From Prosthecobacter sp. SYSU 5D2 (GTDB lineage Bacteria; Verrucomicrobiota; Verrucomicrobiia; Verrucomicrobiales; Verrucomicrobiaceae): a DNA stretch of 64,000 nucleotides. The notes below the pieces were generated by a model. It had not been told where the DNA came from, searched no databases, and worked only from the letters and a program-made list of their open reading frames with translations. Positions within the stretch are counted from its first letter, which is position 1, and every line of letters begins with the position of its first letter. The DNA lies in assembly GCF_039655865.1 (NCBI RefSeq), contig NZ_JBBYXL010000008.1, positions 1-64,000 of the forward strand. Direction: 5' to 3'. Below, piece after piece: positions 42,304 through 51,701 of the stretch. Position numbers and translations under genes: made by a program.

Positions 42304-45300
42304 ATGCCTACCACCCAGAACTTCATTGATGAAGCCGTCCAAACCCAGATCACGGGCCAGACCCAAGGCTCATTTGCAACCCAGTCGGCCCCCGACCTTG
42401 GGACAAGGGCGAATCTGGACCCCTTTGGACGGCTTTCCCGAGAGCCTCAAAACGTCCTGGGAAAGTATGACTTTGACGCGCTTCCGCCTGATGCTACGGC
42501 CAGTTTTTTAAAGAAGATGGACCTGCTGGTCAAGGATGACGTACCGAAGGCTGCAGACCTGGCGCCGGCGAATCTGGCCCTGAAACCCAAGCAAAACGGC
42601 GTCACCCACGATGTCCCGCAGATCCAGCACTCCATCTGGGTGGGCCAGCCGCTCAATGGTGACTCCGACAAGAAAAAGGCTTTCATGGCCCAGCTGGTCG
42701 AAAACAAGCGGCTCAACCCTGCCTGGGATGTGGTGCTGTGGACGGACCAGCCCCGCGCCGCCTTTCATCAGATGCCGCCGGATCCCAGCATTGAGCCGAT
42801 GAAAAAATGGGCCGCAGACAACAAAATCATCCTGGCCAGCATTGATGAAATTTACGGGCAGAAGGACAACCGGATGCAGCTGCACATGGAATGCAAGCTG
42901 GAGCAGAACAAAGGCGGTACCGGCCGTGCCGCCGCCAGCGACATCATCCGCCTGGAAGTGCTGAACCGGTTTGGCGGCATCTATGTGGACGGTGACAAAC
43001 CCTTCAAAAAATCCCTGGATCAAATTGCCGACCTGGCTCAAAACGCCTCCATCAACCTGCCCGGCCAGGTCAATCCTGCTCACGGCTTTGTCTCCGCCTC
43101 CGAAAGAAACAGCCCGCAAAACTGCGCGCTCTGCAGTGTGAAAGGGGGGGCGGTGACCCAGGCGCTGCTGGACCACATCCAGACACAGTACGCCGTGCCC
43201 AGAAACCAGCTGTCCAAGGACGGCGTCATCCTCTCCAAAGTGGATGCGGCAAAGAGCCTTGAAACTGGGGACCGCATTCCCGTCATCACCGATGATGGCA
43301 GGCCGCAACGGGTGGAGGTCATCACCCGCACCGGCCCCACGGCCATCAAGGCCGTGGTCGGCACCCAGGCTCTGATGCCCGCGGATGCCCTGCAGACTTT
43401 TACCGGCACCACCAGCTGGAGCCAGGAGTTCAGTTACAAAGGAAAAAACGACCTCAGCCTCCAGAATGACCACTCACTGGACAGTCTGCCGGACCTGGCC
43501 CAGCCGAACGTCCGCACCCAGATCCTCACCGATGCCCCCTCTCTGCCCGGCCTGCCCGACAACATACCGGATATCCGCACCCTGGATAACGGCCGCCAGG
43601 TGGACGTCACCGCCCACATCAAAGCCGCCCTCCAGCCCGCCCTCACCGCCCTCTGCTACACCTCCGCCAATGAAAACGGCCGCCTGGATCTCAAGCACAT
43701 TGAACCGCACCTGGGCAGCCTGAATGCCGAGGAAAAACGCGTCCTGGTCCACGCCGTCGTCCAGTCCCTCGCCCAGCCTGAATTTGCCGGCGTGGCAAGT
43801 AACATCACCAGCCTGGCCGTGCCCAAGGAACTGGGCATCGCCAAAGAGACCATGGACCTGCTGGCCAACCACCCCAGCTTTCAAAACCTGGACATCAAGG
43901 GCTACTGCATCAACCAGGCCGCGCTGCATAACGATGTGGCCTTTCTCAAATACGCCGCTGAACTCAATCCCCCCGTCTCTCTCAGCGCCCCTGCCGGAGA
44001 GCGGCTGGACTACGGCGTGGATACCGGCAACCCGGTCAAAGGCTTTGCCACCGCCACACCGCTGCAGGCCGCCGTGAACGGCAACGCCACCGCCGCCGTC
44101 CGCTTCATCCTCTCGCAGCCTGCCGAACAAACTTTCAGCCAGGCCGCCTTTGATGCCAAGCTGGATGCCCTGAAGGTGGCCATGACCCTCACGCAGCCGG
44201 AGGCCACCGTGGCCATCACCCGCAATCTCACCGACCTGATTCAGGGCCAGGCCAACCAGCAGGACCTCCAGAAAGCCCTCGACAAGGCCCTGGTCAACGG
44301 ACTGAGCGAAGCGGCCGCCAACATCAAAAAGAATGCCTATGAATCCCCGGAGGAAAAATCATGGGACCTGTTCACCGAGCCCGTGCAGCAAGACCTGGCC
44401 GACCTCGTCCACGGAACAGGGCCGCTGCACGGGCTGAATGACCAGGACCTCCGCGCGGAGCTTGGCAAGCACATCCAGGACGCCTCCATCACCAAAATTC
44501 AGAATCTGGAAGGCTGCGATGGCGATCTCCAAAAAGGGATCGCCCGCCTGGTCAACACCGCCCCAGGCCTGCAGGCCACGCGCAACGAAAAAATCACCAT
44601 CGCCAAAGCGGCCGCCGGGCTGGAGCTGGTGGAGCAGATCTCCAAGATGCCGGGCATGGCTGATGCAGCCCAAAAATTCGGCCCGCAGATCGCCGTGGAC
44701 GCCCTGTCCCATGACATCGCGGATCACGCAGCCAGGCTGGCCGCCCTGAAGGTGCCCTGCCAGGACCTCCCGGCTCATCAAAAGGCCAAACTTTGCGACC
44801 AGCTCCTCAATGCAAAAACAGAACTGGGAGGCCCGCTCCAAACGGTCGAGATGGCCCAAAGCCTGGGCGTGGAGGACGATCTGCTCAAAGCTGCCGCCCT
44901 CAGGGAAGACTCCGAAATCATCACCGCCTCCCTGAACCGGGAGCGCGCCCTTCCTGACAACATTGATCCAGGGACCTTTGACCTGGAAGCGGAGACCGCC
45001 ATCGCCCACGCCAAGCTGGCCAATTCCGAAGCCGTTAAAAACGACTACAAAGGCGTGGATGCCGCCAAGGTGGCCGCCATGACGCCTGCGGAAATCAAAG
45101 AAAAGGCCCAGGCCGCCCTGGTTTACAGCCATGACCGGCTTCGTGACGACAGCACCGGAGCCGGATACCGGGTGAAAGGCTGGTCTGCAGCGCTCAATGA
45201 AATGATGCAGAGCCCGCACGTGGCCAATGACAAGAAACTCAGTGACCTGCTCAGCGCCACCAAGGCCCAGGTGGATGGCATGAATGACAACAGCCTCAAA

Positions 45301-45453
45301 AACACCCTCCGAAAGACAGCCCAAGAATATGGAGGTCCGGACCTCAGCCAGCGTGAAGGCACCTCCCGACTGGGCAAACTGCGGGACTTTTTTCATAAGC
45401 CAGACGCTCCCGCCGTTGCCGCCACGCCAGCGGTTCCAGGAAAACGGGTGTGA
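42304..45453 (+). CDS. Large clostridial-toxin-like glycosyltransferase protein
   Basis: About 1049 residues from ATG 42304. Residues 100-260 are a GT-A domain in the style of TcdA/TcdB and related effectors: 'PQIQHSIWVGQPLNGD', 'NPAWDVVLWTDQPR', 'AASDIIRLEVLNRFGGIYVD' with the metal-binding D229-G-D231. Residues about 560-640 resemble degenerate ankyrin repeats (INQAALHNDVAFLKYAAELN; TPLQAAVNGNATAAVRFILS). The rest is helical, with no signal peptide. Such proteins glycosylate host or rival proteins after delivery. No secretion system is nearby, so the route and target are unknown. Confidence 0.8.
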   Translation: MPTTQNFIDEAVQTQITGQTQGSFATQSAPDLGTRANLDPFGRLSREPQNVLGKYDFDALPPDATASFLKKMDLLVKDDVPKAADLAPANLALKPKQNGVTHDVPQIQHSIWVGQPLNGDSDKKKAFMAQLVENKRLNPAWDVVLWTDQPRAAFHQMPPDPSIEPMKKWAADNKIILASIDEIYGQKDNRMQLHMECKLEQNKGGTGRAAASDIIRLEVLNRFGGIYVDGDKPFKKSLDQIADLAQNASINLPGQVNPAHGFVSASERNSPQNCALCSVKGGAVTQALLDHIQTQYAVPRNQLSKDGVILSKVDAAKSLETGDRIPVITDDGRPQRVEVITRTGPTAIKAVVGTQALMPADALQTFTGTTSWSQEFSYKGKNDLSLQNDHSLDSLPDLAQPNVRTQILTDAPSLPGLPDNIPDIRTLDNGRQVDVTAHIKAALQPALTALCYTSANENGRLDLKHIEPHLGSLNAEEKRVLVHAVVQSLAQPEFAGVASNITSLAVPKELGIAKETMDLLANHPSFQNLDIKGYCINQAALHNDVAFLKYAAELNPPVSLSAPAGERLDYGVDTGNPVKGFATATPLQAAVNGNATAAVRFILSQPAEQTFSQAAFDAKLDALKVAMTLTQPEATVAITRNLTDLIQGQANQQDLQKALDKALVNGLSEAAANIKKNAYESPEEKSWDLFTEPVQQDLADLVHGTGPLHGLNDQDLRAELGKHIQDASITKIQNLEGCDGDLQKGIARLVNTAPGLQATRNEKITIAKAAAGLELVEQISKMPGMADAAQKFGPQIAVDALSHDIADHAARLAALKVPCQDLPAHQKAKLCDQLLNAKTELGGPLQTVEMAQSLGVEDDLLKAAALREDSEIITASLNRERALPDNIDPGTFDLEAETAIAHAKLANSEAVKNDYKGVDAAKVAAMTPAEIKEKAQAALVYSHDRLRDDSTGAGYRVKGWSAALNEMMQSPHVANDKKLSDLLSATKAQVDGMNDNSLKNTLRKTAQEYGGPDLSQREGTSRLGKLRDFFHKPDAPAVAATPAVPGKRV

Positions 45454-45501
45454 CGGCCGGCAGCCCGGGGGAGCGTGGCGGCGGTGGCAAACTCAAAAAG
45501 C

Positions 45502-45918
45502 TTACACCGCCAGCTTGCGGCCCCTCACCTGCAAATACACCCCGAGCGCCAGCAGCAGCACATCCCGCACGATGAGCTCCAGGTGATTGCTGCTGGCCTC
45601 GCTGCTGCCGAAGCAGCCGCACTGGATGTCAATGCCCCGGTACCACGAAATGGCGATGGCGATGAGAAAGGCGACGAGGGTGGCATTCAGCACCAGCAGG
45701 CCGCCTTTGCGAAACAGGCCGCTGATGACCGCCAGGCCGCAGAAGATTTCCAGCCAGGGCAGAAACATGGCCAGCCACGCGGCATACGGATCCGGCAGCA
45801 GGTCAAAGCTGCGCACATCCATCACAAAAACGCCCGGGTCCGCCGCCTTCAGCGCCCCCGCATACACAAACACGCCCCCGAAGAGGAGATGCAGAATGAC
45901 GTGGACGATGCGGGACAT
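45502..45918 (-). CDS. MauE/DoxX-family membrane protein
   Basis: 138 residues with four transmembrane helices (HVILHLLFGGVFVYAGALKA, AMFLPWLEIFCGLAVISGLF, VLNATLVAFLIAIAISWYRG, LIVRDVLLLALGVYLQVRG). The loop 'IDIQCGCFG' is the signature of the MauE/DoxX-like redox group, seen in proteins that handle disulfides or quinones. It stands alone; the following 230 bp contain only a large palindrome. Confidence 0.85.
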   Translation of the reverse strand: MSRIVHVILHLLFGGVFVYAGALKAADPGVFVMDVRSFDLLPDPYAAWLAMFLPWLEIFCGLAVISGLFRKGGLLVLNATLVAFLIAIAISWYRGIDIQCGCFGSSEASSNHLELIVRDVLLLALGVYLQVRGRKLAV

Positions 45919-46027
45919 GAGGGCGGAATGAAGCGGGTTATCGAAGCGATGCCACTGGTTTCACCACAGTCAGGAAGGGTCCGGCATCCTGCCAAAATGC
46001 GCCGCCTTCCTGAGCAAGCATTTTCTT

Positions 46028-46109
46028 AAACCACTAATGATCACTAATAGACACTAATCCTCAGAAACTGTTTGGATCATTAGTGTTTATTAGTGACCAT
46101 TAGTGGTTT
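46028..46109. repeat. 31-bp inverted repeat with CACTAAT triplication
   Basis: Arms 46028-46058 and 46079-46109 pair with two mismatches around a 20-base loop. Each arm contains three spaced copies of CACTAAT (or ATTAGTG). It lies between the MauE and Mrp genes. The structure is too long and lacks the T-run of an ordinary terminator. Confidence 0.85.
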
Positions 46110-46150
46110 TCAAATCTTGAATCTTGATGCGCTTGCCCCCCTGTAACGCC

Positions 46151-47203
46151 TCACGCCGGCACCGCGCTGCGCAACTGGTTCGCAATCGCCAGGAAGGCAT
46201 ACGACGAGGCGGATTCGGTCACGTCTTCCAGGGCGATCGGGTGGCCTTCGTCACCGGCTTCGCGCATGGCCATTTCAATGGGGATCTGGCCCAGGAGCGG
46301 CACGCTGAGGCGCTTGGCTTCGTGCTCGCCGCCGCCTTTGCCAAAGATGTGATAAGACTTGCCGTTGTCCGGGCAGAGGAAGTAGCTCATGTTCTCCACA
46401 ATGCCGAGGATGGGCACGTTCACCTTTTGGAACATGGAGACGGCCTTGCGGGCATCAATGAGGGCCACTTCCTGCGGCGTGGTGACGATGACCGCGCCAT
46501 CCAGGGCCACCGTCTGCACGATGGTGAGCTGGATGTCGCCGGTGCCCGGCGGCAGGTCCAGGATCAGGTAGTCCAGATGGTCCCAGGCGCACTGGCGGAG
46601 GAACTGCTGGGTGTACTTGGTGGCGATGGGCCCGCGAACGATCACAGGCGCGTCATCTTCCAGCAGAAAACCCATGCTCATGAGCTGCAGGCCGTATTTT
46701 TCGATGGGAATGATCTGCTGCTCGTCATTCTGATACGGGCGCTCATTGGTGCCGAACATGTGGGCGATGCTGGGGCCGTACAGGTCGCAATCGCACAGGC
46801 CCACGCGGGCGCCGGTTTTGGCCAGGGCCACGGCCAGATTCGAGGCGACGGTGCTCTTGCCCACGCCGCCTTTGCCGGAGCCGACGGCGATGACGCGCTT
46901 CACGCCGGGAATGGAGGATTTCGGCAGCTTGTCCGCCGTGCCGGCCACGGGATTCGGCGGCTCCTTGATGTCAAAATTCAGCTTCGCCTCGGTCACGCCG
47001 GGCAGCTTTTGCAGGACGTCCATGGCCTGCTCATGGATCAGCCGCGGGATGTTCGGGTCCCGCGTGGCCACGGAGATCTCCACGGTGACCTTGCCACCTT
47101 CGATGGTGATGTCTTTGACAAGGCCAAAGGAAATGATGTCGCGGCTGAAGCCAGGGTAGCGTACCTGGGCCAGCGCCTGGCGGATTTCGGGGTCGGTGGG
47201 CAT
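46151..47203 (-). CDS. Mrp/ApbC (NBP35) iron-sulfur cluster carrier ATPase
   Basis: 350 residues. An N-terminal MIP18/DUF59 domain (1-85) is fused to the P-loop domain. The deviant Walker A is GSGKGGVGKST at 108-118, and 'DLPPGTGDIQLTIVQ' follows. These proteins deliver Fe-S clusters to apo-proteins. The usual CxxC near 'MSYFLC' reads CPDNGK here, so the second Cys is missing, a small oddity. The 192 bp upstream (47204-47395) hold no other gene. Confidence 0.95.
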   Translation of the reverse strand: MPTDPEIRQALAQVRYPGFSRDIISFGLVKDITIEGGKVTVEISVATRDPNIPRLIHEQAMDVLQKLPGVTEAKLNFDIKEPPNPVAGTADKLPKSSIPGVKRVIAVGSGKGGVGKSTVASNLAVALAKTGARVGLCDCDLYGPSIAHMFGTNERPYQNDEQQIIPIEKYGLQLMSMGFLLEDDAPVIVRGPIATKYTQQFLRQCAWDHLDYLILDLPPGTGDIQLTIVQTVALDGAVIVTTPQEVALIDARKAVSMFQKVNVPILGIVENMSYFLCPDNGKSYHIFGKGGGEHEAKRLSVPLLGQIPIEMAMREAGDEGHPIALEDVTESASSYAFLAIANQLRSAVPA

Positions 47204-47395
47204 ATCGGGGGTTGGGATACGCTTTCGCTAACGGCGCAGACTGAAAACTCAAGCGCGTTTGCATGCCGCGCCGGAAAGACGTTTTCGGCATCCATCTTTG
47301 AATGCGCATCCGTATTTTTATTAGACAACCAAAAAACCCTCAAGGGGAAGGCGTGGACCGGTACCAGTCTGCGCTTTCCCGCTTTGGTGTCCGTT

Positions 47396-49156
47396 TCACT
47401 CAAACAAATCCGGATACAGCTCATTGGCCATGGCGCTGCTCATGCCCAGGATTTCCTTCGGGCAGCCCAGGTGGCGGCAGGCATCAATGATGGAGCGGCA
47501 CTCGGAGGCGTTCAGCTTGCGGATGGCGTGCTTCACGCGTGAGATCTGGCCGGTGGAGACGCTCAGCTCATCCAGGCCCAGGCCGATGAGCAAAGGCAGC
47601 ACCTCCACATTGGCGGCCATTTCTCCGCAGATGCACACGCGGATGCCTGCCCGCCGGGCGGCCTCCACCGTCATGGCGATGAGGCGCAGCACGGCCGGAT
47701 GCGTGGGGCTGTAAAGGTCCGCCACGCGCTCGTTCAGCCGGTCCACGGCCATCGTGTACTGGACCAGGTCATTGGTGCCCAGGCTGAAAAAATCCACCTC
47801 CGTGGCGATGAGGTCCGCCGTCAGCGCCGCGCTGGGAATCTCGATCATCGCGCCAATCTCCACCTGCTGCGGTGGCGGGTAGCCTTCGGCGCTCAGTTCA
47901 TTGGCGCATTCCGCCAGCAGCTCTTTGGCAGCACGCACTTCACCCACATCGCAGATCATGGGGAACATGATGCCGATGGGGCCATGGGCCGCCGCCCGCA
48001 GCAGCGCGCGCAGCTGCCGCTTGAACATGTCCTTTTTCCCCAGGGAGACGCGGATGCCGCGCCAGCCCAGGAAGGGATTCGGCTCCTGCTCGGCGGCCAG
48101 TTGCTCATCCACCTTGTCCCCGCCGATGTCCAGGGTGCGGAAGGTCACCATGCCTGGGGAGATGACCTTCACCGCACGGGTGTAATTGTCCGCCAGCCAG
48201 TCTTCGGTTCCCTCCGGGTCTTCCAGGTAGAGGAACTCGGTGCGAAACAGGCCCACATTCGCCGCGCCGCTGTCGCGGATGTCGCCCATCTCCTCCACAA
48301 ACTCCGCATTGGCGGAAACCAGCACGGCCAGGCCGTCCGTGGTCACGGAGGGCTGGTGGCGGGTCTCATGCAGCGCGTCCTCACGCTTTTCCGCCTGCTG
48401 CTCCCGCGAGCGATACTTCGTCAGCGTGGCCGGCGTGGGATTCAGGATCACCAGGCCCTCGTCGCCGTCCAGCAGCACCGGATCACCGGAATGCAGCTCC
48501 TCCGTGATGCCGTGCATGCGCACCACGGCCGGCAGGCCCAGGGAGCGGGCGATGATGGCCGCGTGGGAATTGCCGCTGCCGGTTTCAATGGCAAAGCCGA
48601 GCACCTTGCTGCGGTCCAGCTGCACCGTGTCCGAGGGCGTCAGGTCATGCGCCACGATGATGACCGGGTCCTCAAACATCGGGTGCTGCAAAAGCTCCCC
48701 GCGCAGGTGCCTCATCACCCGCTGGGTGATGTCCTTGATGTCCAGGAAGCGCTCGCGCAGGTAGGAATCCGCCAGTCCGCGCAGGGCGTTCATGTGCTTG
48801 CACATCAGCCGGTAATAGACGGCATCCACGCAGATGAGCCGCTCACGCACCGTCTTTTCCACCTGCTTGCGGATGGACATGTCCTCCAGGATCAGGAGGT
48901 GGGTGTCAAAGATGTCCGCCTCGGCGCTGCGCTGCTCCGTGGAGACCATTTCCTTGAGCTCCTCGATCTCGCGATGCGTGGCATCCATGGCCAGGTGCCA
49001 GCGCGCCAGCTCCGCCTCCACCTCATCGGCGGAGATCGGGTCGGCATCGGGCTCGTCGAAGTCCTCTTTCAGCACATGCACCACGGCATGCGCCACACCG
49101 GAGGAAACCGCGGTTCCCTGCCAAGTTTTCTCCTGTGTTAGAGTCTCCTGAATCAT
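47396..49156 (-). CDS. PTS enzyme I (phosphoenolpyruvate-protein phosphotransferase)
   Basis: 586 residues from ATG 49156. Phospho-acceptor H198 sits in 'GSGNSHAAIIARSLGLPAV'. The PEP-binding half has 'RTEFLYLEDPEG', 'MIEIPSAALTADLIATEVDF' and the catalytic Cys in 'RVCICGEMAAN'. It transfers phosphate from PEP to HPr and starts sugar-PTS or nitrogen-PTS phosphorelays. No ptsH or enzyme II gene is present in the window, so its role (sugar uptake or regulation) cannot be told. It lies downstream of the phosphonate operon in the same direction. Confidence 0.95.
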   Translation of the reverse strand: MIQETLTQEKTWQGTAVSSGVAHAVVHVLKEDFDEPDADPISADEVEAELARWHLAMDATHREIEELKEMVSTEQRSAEADIFDTHLLILEDMSIRKQVEKTVRERLICVDAVYYRLMCKHMNALRGLADSYLRERFLDIKDITQRVMRHLRGELLQHPMFEDPVIIVAHDLTPSDTVQLDRSKVLGFAIETGSGNSHAAIIARSLGLPAVVRMHGITEELHSGDPVLLDGDEGLVILNPTPATLTKYRSREQQAEKREDALHETRHQPSVTTDGLAVLVSANAEFVEEMGDIRDSGAANVGLFRTEFLYLEDPEGTEDWLADNYTRAVKVISPGMVTFRTLDIGGDKVDEQLAAEQEPNPFLGWRGIRVSLGKKDMFKRQLRALLRAAAHGPIGIMFPMICDVGEVRAAKELLAECANELSAEGYPPPQQVEIGAMIEIPSAALTADLIATEVDFFSLGTNDLVQYTMAVDRLNERVADLYSPTHPAVLRLIAMTVEAARRAGIRVCICGEMAANVEVLPLLIGLGLDELSVSTGQISRVKHAIRKLNASECRSIIDACRHLGCPKEILGMSSAMANELYPDLFE

Positions 49157-49219
49157 CGGCCTCCAGATTGGCGGGGAGTGGGGCATTTCGCAAATGAGAA
49201 ACCGCCCTCGGCCAGATTC

Positions 49220-50638
49220 TTACCACGGAAGCGAGAAGGTTTTCACCGTGGACATGAATTTGATGGCCTCCACCACGCCCTCCTTGATGCCCAGGCCGCT
49301 GTCCTTCACGCCGCCAAACGGGGAAAGTTCCAGCCGGTAGCCGGGAATTTCATTGATGTTCACCGTGCCCGCCCGGATGCGTTTCACCGCCGTCAGCGCG
49401 GATTCCAGGCTGCGCGTCACCACGGAGGAGCTCAGCCCATAAGGCGTGGCATTGGCCAGCTCCAGCGCGTCCTCCAGGTCCTTCACGGGGAAAATGGGCG
49501 CGATGGGGCCGAAACATTCGTTTTGGGCGATGTAGGCCGTGCGCGGCACATTGGCCAGGATGGTCGGCTGGAGCTGCGCCCCTTTTCTCACCCCGCCGGC
49601 CAGGAGCTGCGCCCCGGTGGCGATGGCCTCCTGGACCGCCTTTTCCAGATTTTGCGCGGAGCGTTCGTCAATCACCGTGCCCACGCGGGTGGCCTCATCC
49701 GCAGGGTCACCGCAGACATACTCTGCCGCCTTTTCCACAAACCGGCGGGTAAATTCCTCCAGCACGGCCTCATGCACCAGCAGCCGCCGCGCGGAGGTGC
49801 AGCGCTGGCCGCTGTTGCGAAAACTGCCCTCACAGGCCAGCAGCGCCGCCAGCTCCAGGTCCGCATCCTCCAGCACCAGCATGGGGGAGTGCCCGCCCAG
49901 CTCCAGGCACAGTTTTTTATACCCGGCGGTGGCGGCGATGTCCTTCCCCACCGCCGCACTGCCGGTGAAGGTGACGAGGTCAATGCGCTCGTCGCGGATC
50001 ATCGGGCGCGTGATGTCGTCCAGGCCGCCATGGATGACGCTGAGCATCCAGCCCGGCAGGCCGCTGGCATACAGCACCTCCGCCAGCCGCACGGCGGTGA
50101 GCGGCGTCTTTTCCGAAGGCTTCAAAATCATCGGCGCACCTGCCGCAATCGCCGGGGCCAGCTTATGCGCCACCTGGTTCAAAGGATGATTAAAAGGCGT
50201 GATGGCGGCGATGAGCCGCAGCGGCTCGCGCGTGGTAAAGATCTTCCGCGCCTTGCCCCCCGGCGCGATGTCGCAGGAAAAAATCTCCCCGTCATCGCGC
50301 AGCGCCTCCATAGCGGCAAAACGGAAAACATCGCAGGCACGGCCCACCTCATACCGCGTCTCCCGCAGGCACAGGCCGGACTCCGCCGTGATCAGCCGGG
50401 CAAATTCCTCCGCCCGCTCCTGCAGCGCCGCCGCCGTCTTTTGCAGGATCTGGCTGCGCTCATACCGCGTCAGCGCCGTGCCGCCTTTTAACGAAGTCTG
50501 GATGGCCTCCTCAAGCTGCACTGGCGTGATGCGGACCACGCTGCCCACGCATTCATGGTTCCAGGGATTGAAGACTTCCAGGCGGTCCTGGCTTTCAAAA
50601 GGCACACCGGCGATGTAACTGGGGAGATCAAGAGGCAT
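49220..50638 (-). CDS. Phosphonoacetaldehyde dehydrogenase (PhnY-like)
   Basis: 472 residues from ATG 50638. An aldehyde dehydrogenase with catalytic C280 (NSGQRCTSARRL), general base E246 (LELGGHSP) and NAD-binding 'GSAAVGKDIA'. Sequence and neighbourhood match PhnY, which oxidises phosphonoacetaldehyde to phosphonoacetate. The product is the substrate of PhnA, encoded three genes upstream. It is the last gene of the operon, 13 bp after the zinc dehydrogenase stop. The specific substrate is inferred from context. Confidence 0.85.
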   Translation of the reverse strand: MPLDLPSYIAGVPFESQDRLEVFNPWNHECVGSVVRITPVQLEEAIQTSLKGGTALTRYERSQILQKTAAALQERAEEFARLITAESGLCLRETRYEVGRACDVFRFAAMEALRDDGEIFSCDIAPGGKARKIFTTREPLRLIAAITPFNHPLNQVAHKLAPAIAAGAPMILKPSEKTPLTAVRLAEVLYASGLPGWMLSVIHGGLDDITRPMIRDERIDLVTFTGSAAVGKDIAATAGYKKLCLELGGHSPMLVLEDADLELAALLACEGSFRNSGQRCTSARRLLVHEAVLEEFTRRFVEKAAEYVCGDPADEATRVGTVIDERSAQNLEKAVQEAIATGAQLLAGGVRKGAQLQPTILANVPRTAYIAQNECFGPIAPIFPVKDLEDALELANATPYGLSSSVVTRSLESALTAVKRIRAGTVNINEIPGYRLELSPFGGVKDSGLGIKEGVVEAIKFMSTVKTFSLPW

Positions 50639-50651
50639 AACAAAAAGCATT

Positions 50652-51701
50652 TCAAGGAGTAATGGAGACACGCAGCCACCGGCGGCTTTCCGTCAGGCGC
50701 AGCGCCTCGTCCAGCGCGGCCAGCGGCAGCGGCGGGCTGACCAGTTTTTCAAAAGGCAGCCGGTCCTGCATCGCCGCCAGAAAATCCAGCCCGATGCCCA
50801 GGTGGCGCGGGGCGTAATTGTGCACGCCGCGGATGGTCAGGCACTTGCGCAGCACCGCCTCGCCCGTCAGGTCCAGCGCCGTCTGCGGATGCACCATGCC
50901 CGCCCAGACATACGTGCCGCCCGGTCGCAGCAGCGCGATGCCGTCCGGAATCACCGCCGCCGTACCGGCCACCTCCAGCGCCAGGTCCACACCGCCGCCG
51001 GATTCCTCCAGGATGCGCTTTTTCATCTGCGCATCCGCAGGCATCGCGATGCCGCCAAACTCCGCCACCATGGACAGCCGCTCCGCCGACAGGTCCGTAC
51101 AAAAAACCCGCTCCACACCGCGAAAACGCAGCCACGCACAGGCATACAGTCCGAGCAAACCACCGCCTTGCACCAAAGCAGTGGCACACGGTACAGGCAG
51201 CGACTCCAGCGCATTCACGATGGTCGCCAGCGCACAGTTCGCCGGAGCCACCAGCGCATCCTTCAGCCCGTCCGGCACAGGCAGCACAAAAGTACCGGGC
51301 CTAAGGACGATGTGGCTGGCATAACAGCCGTTCAATCCGGAGCCGTCGTTCAGCGCCGCGTGTCCATATTTAAAAAGCCGCAGGCATTTTTGCGGCAGCG
51401 CCCACTCCGTGCAGGCCGGGCACTCGCCGCAGCTGTCCGCCAGCGTCCACGTCACCCGCTGGCCTTCGGTAAAACCCGGCCTTTCACTGGCCACCACCCG
51501 GCCGATGGCCTCGTGCCCCAGCACACAGGGCGTGGGCGCACCACGCCGCCCGGAGACCGTGTGCAGGTCCGATCCGCAGACGGTTGCCAGGGAAATTTCC
51601 ACCAGGATCTCACCCGGATGCAGGCGGTCCGGCAGCGGCACGGTGCGGGATTCAAAAGGGCGGCCAGGGCCTTGGAAAAGCTGGATGCGGGCGGAGTTCA
51701 T
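50652..51701 (-). CDS. Zinc-dependent alcohol dehydrogenase, phosphonate-associated
   Basis: 349 residues from ATG 51701, a medium-chain dehydrogenase. Catalytic zinc ligands are C42 (VCGSDLH) and H63-E64 (LGHEAIG); the structural zinc is held by C91, C94, C97 and C106. The NAD-binding motif is 'VQGGGLLGLYA'. This subgroup recurs in phosphonate catabolism loci, where its substrate is not established (perhaps a hydroxyphosphonate). Its ATG overlaps the transporter stop (ATGA), and PhnY follows. Confidence 0.85.
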   Translation of the reverse strand: MNSARIQLFQGPGRPFESRTVPLPDRLHPGEILVEISLATVCGSDLHTVSGRRGAPTPCVLGHEAIGRVVASERPGFTEGQRVTWTLADSCGECPACTEWALPQKCLRLFKYGHAALNDGSGLNGCYASHIVLRPGTFVLPVPDGLKDALVAPANCALATIVNALESLPVPCATALVQGGGLLGLYACAWLRFRGVERVFCTDLSAERLSMVAEFGGIAMPADAQMKKRILEESGGGVDLALEVAGTAAVIPDGIALLRPGGTYVWAGMVHPQTALDLTGEAVLRKCLTIRGVHNYAPRHLGIGLDFLAAMQDRLPFEKLVSPPLPLAALDEALRLTESRRWLRVSITP

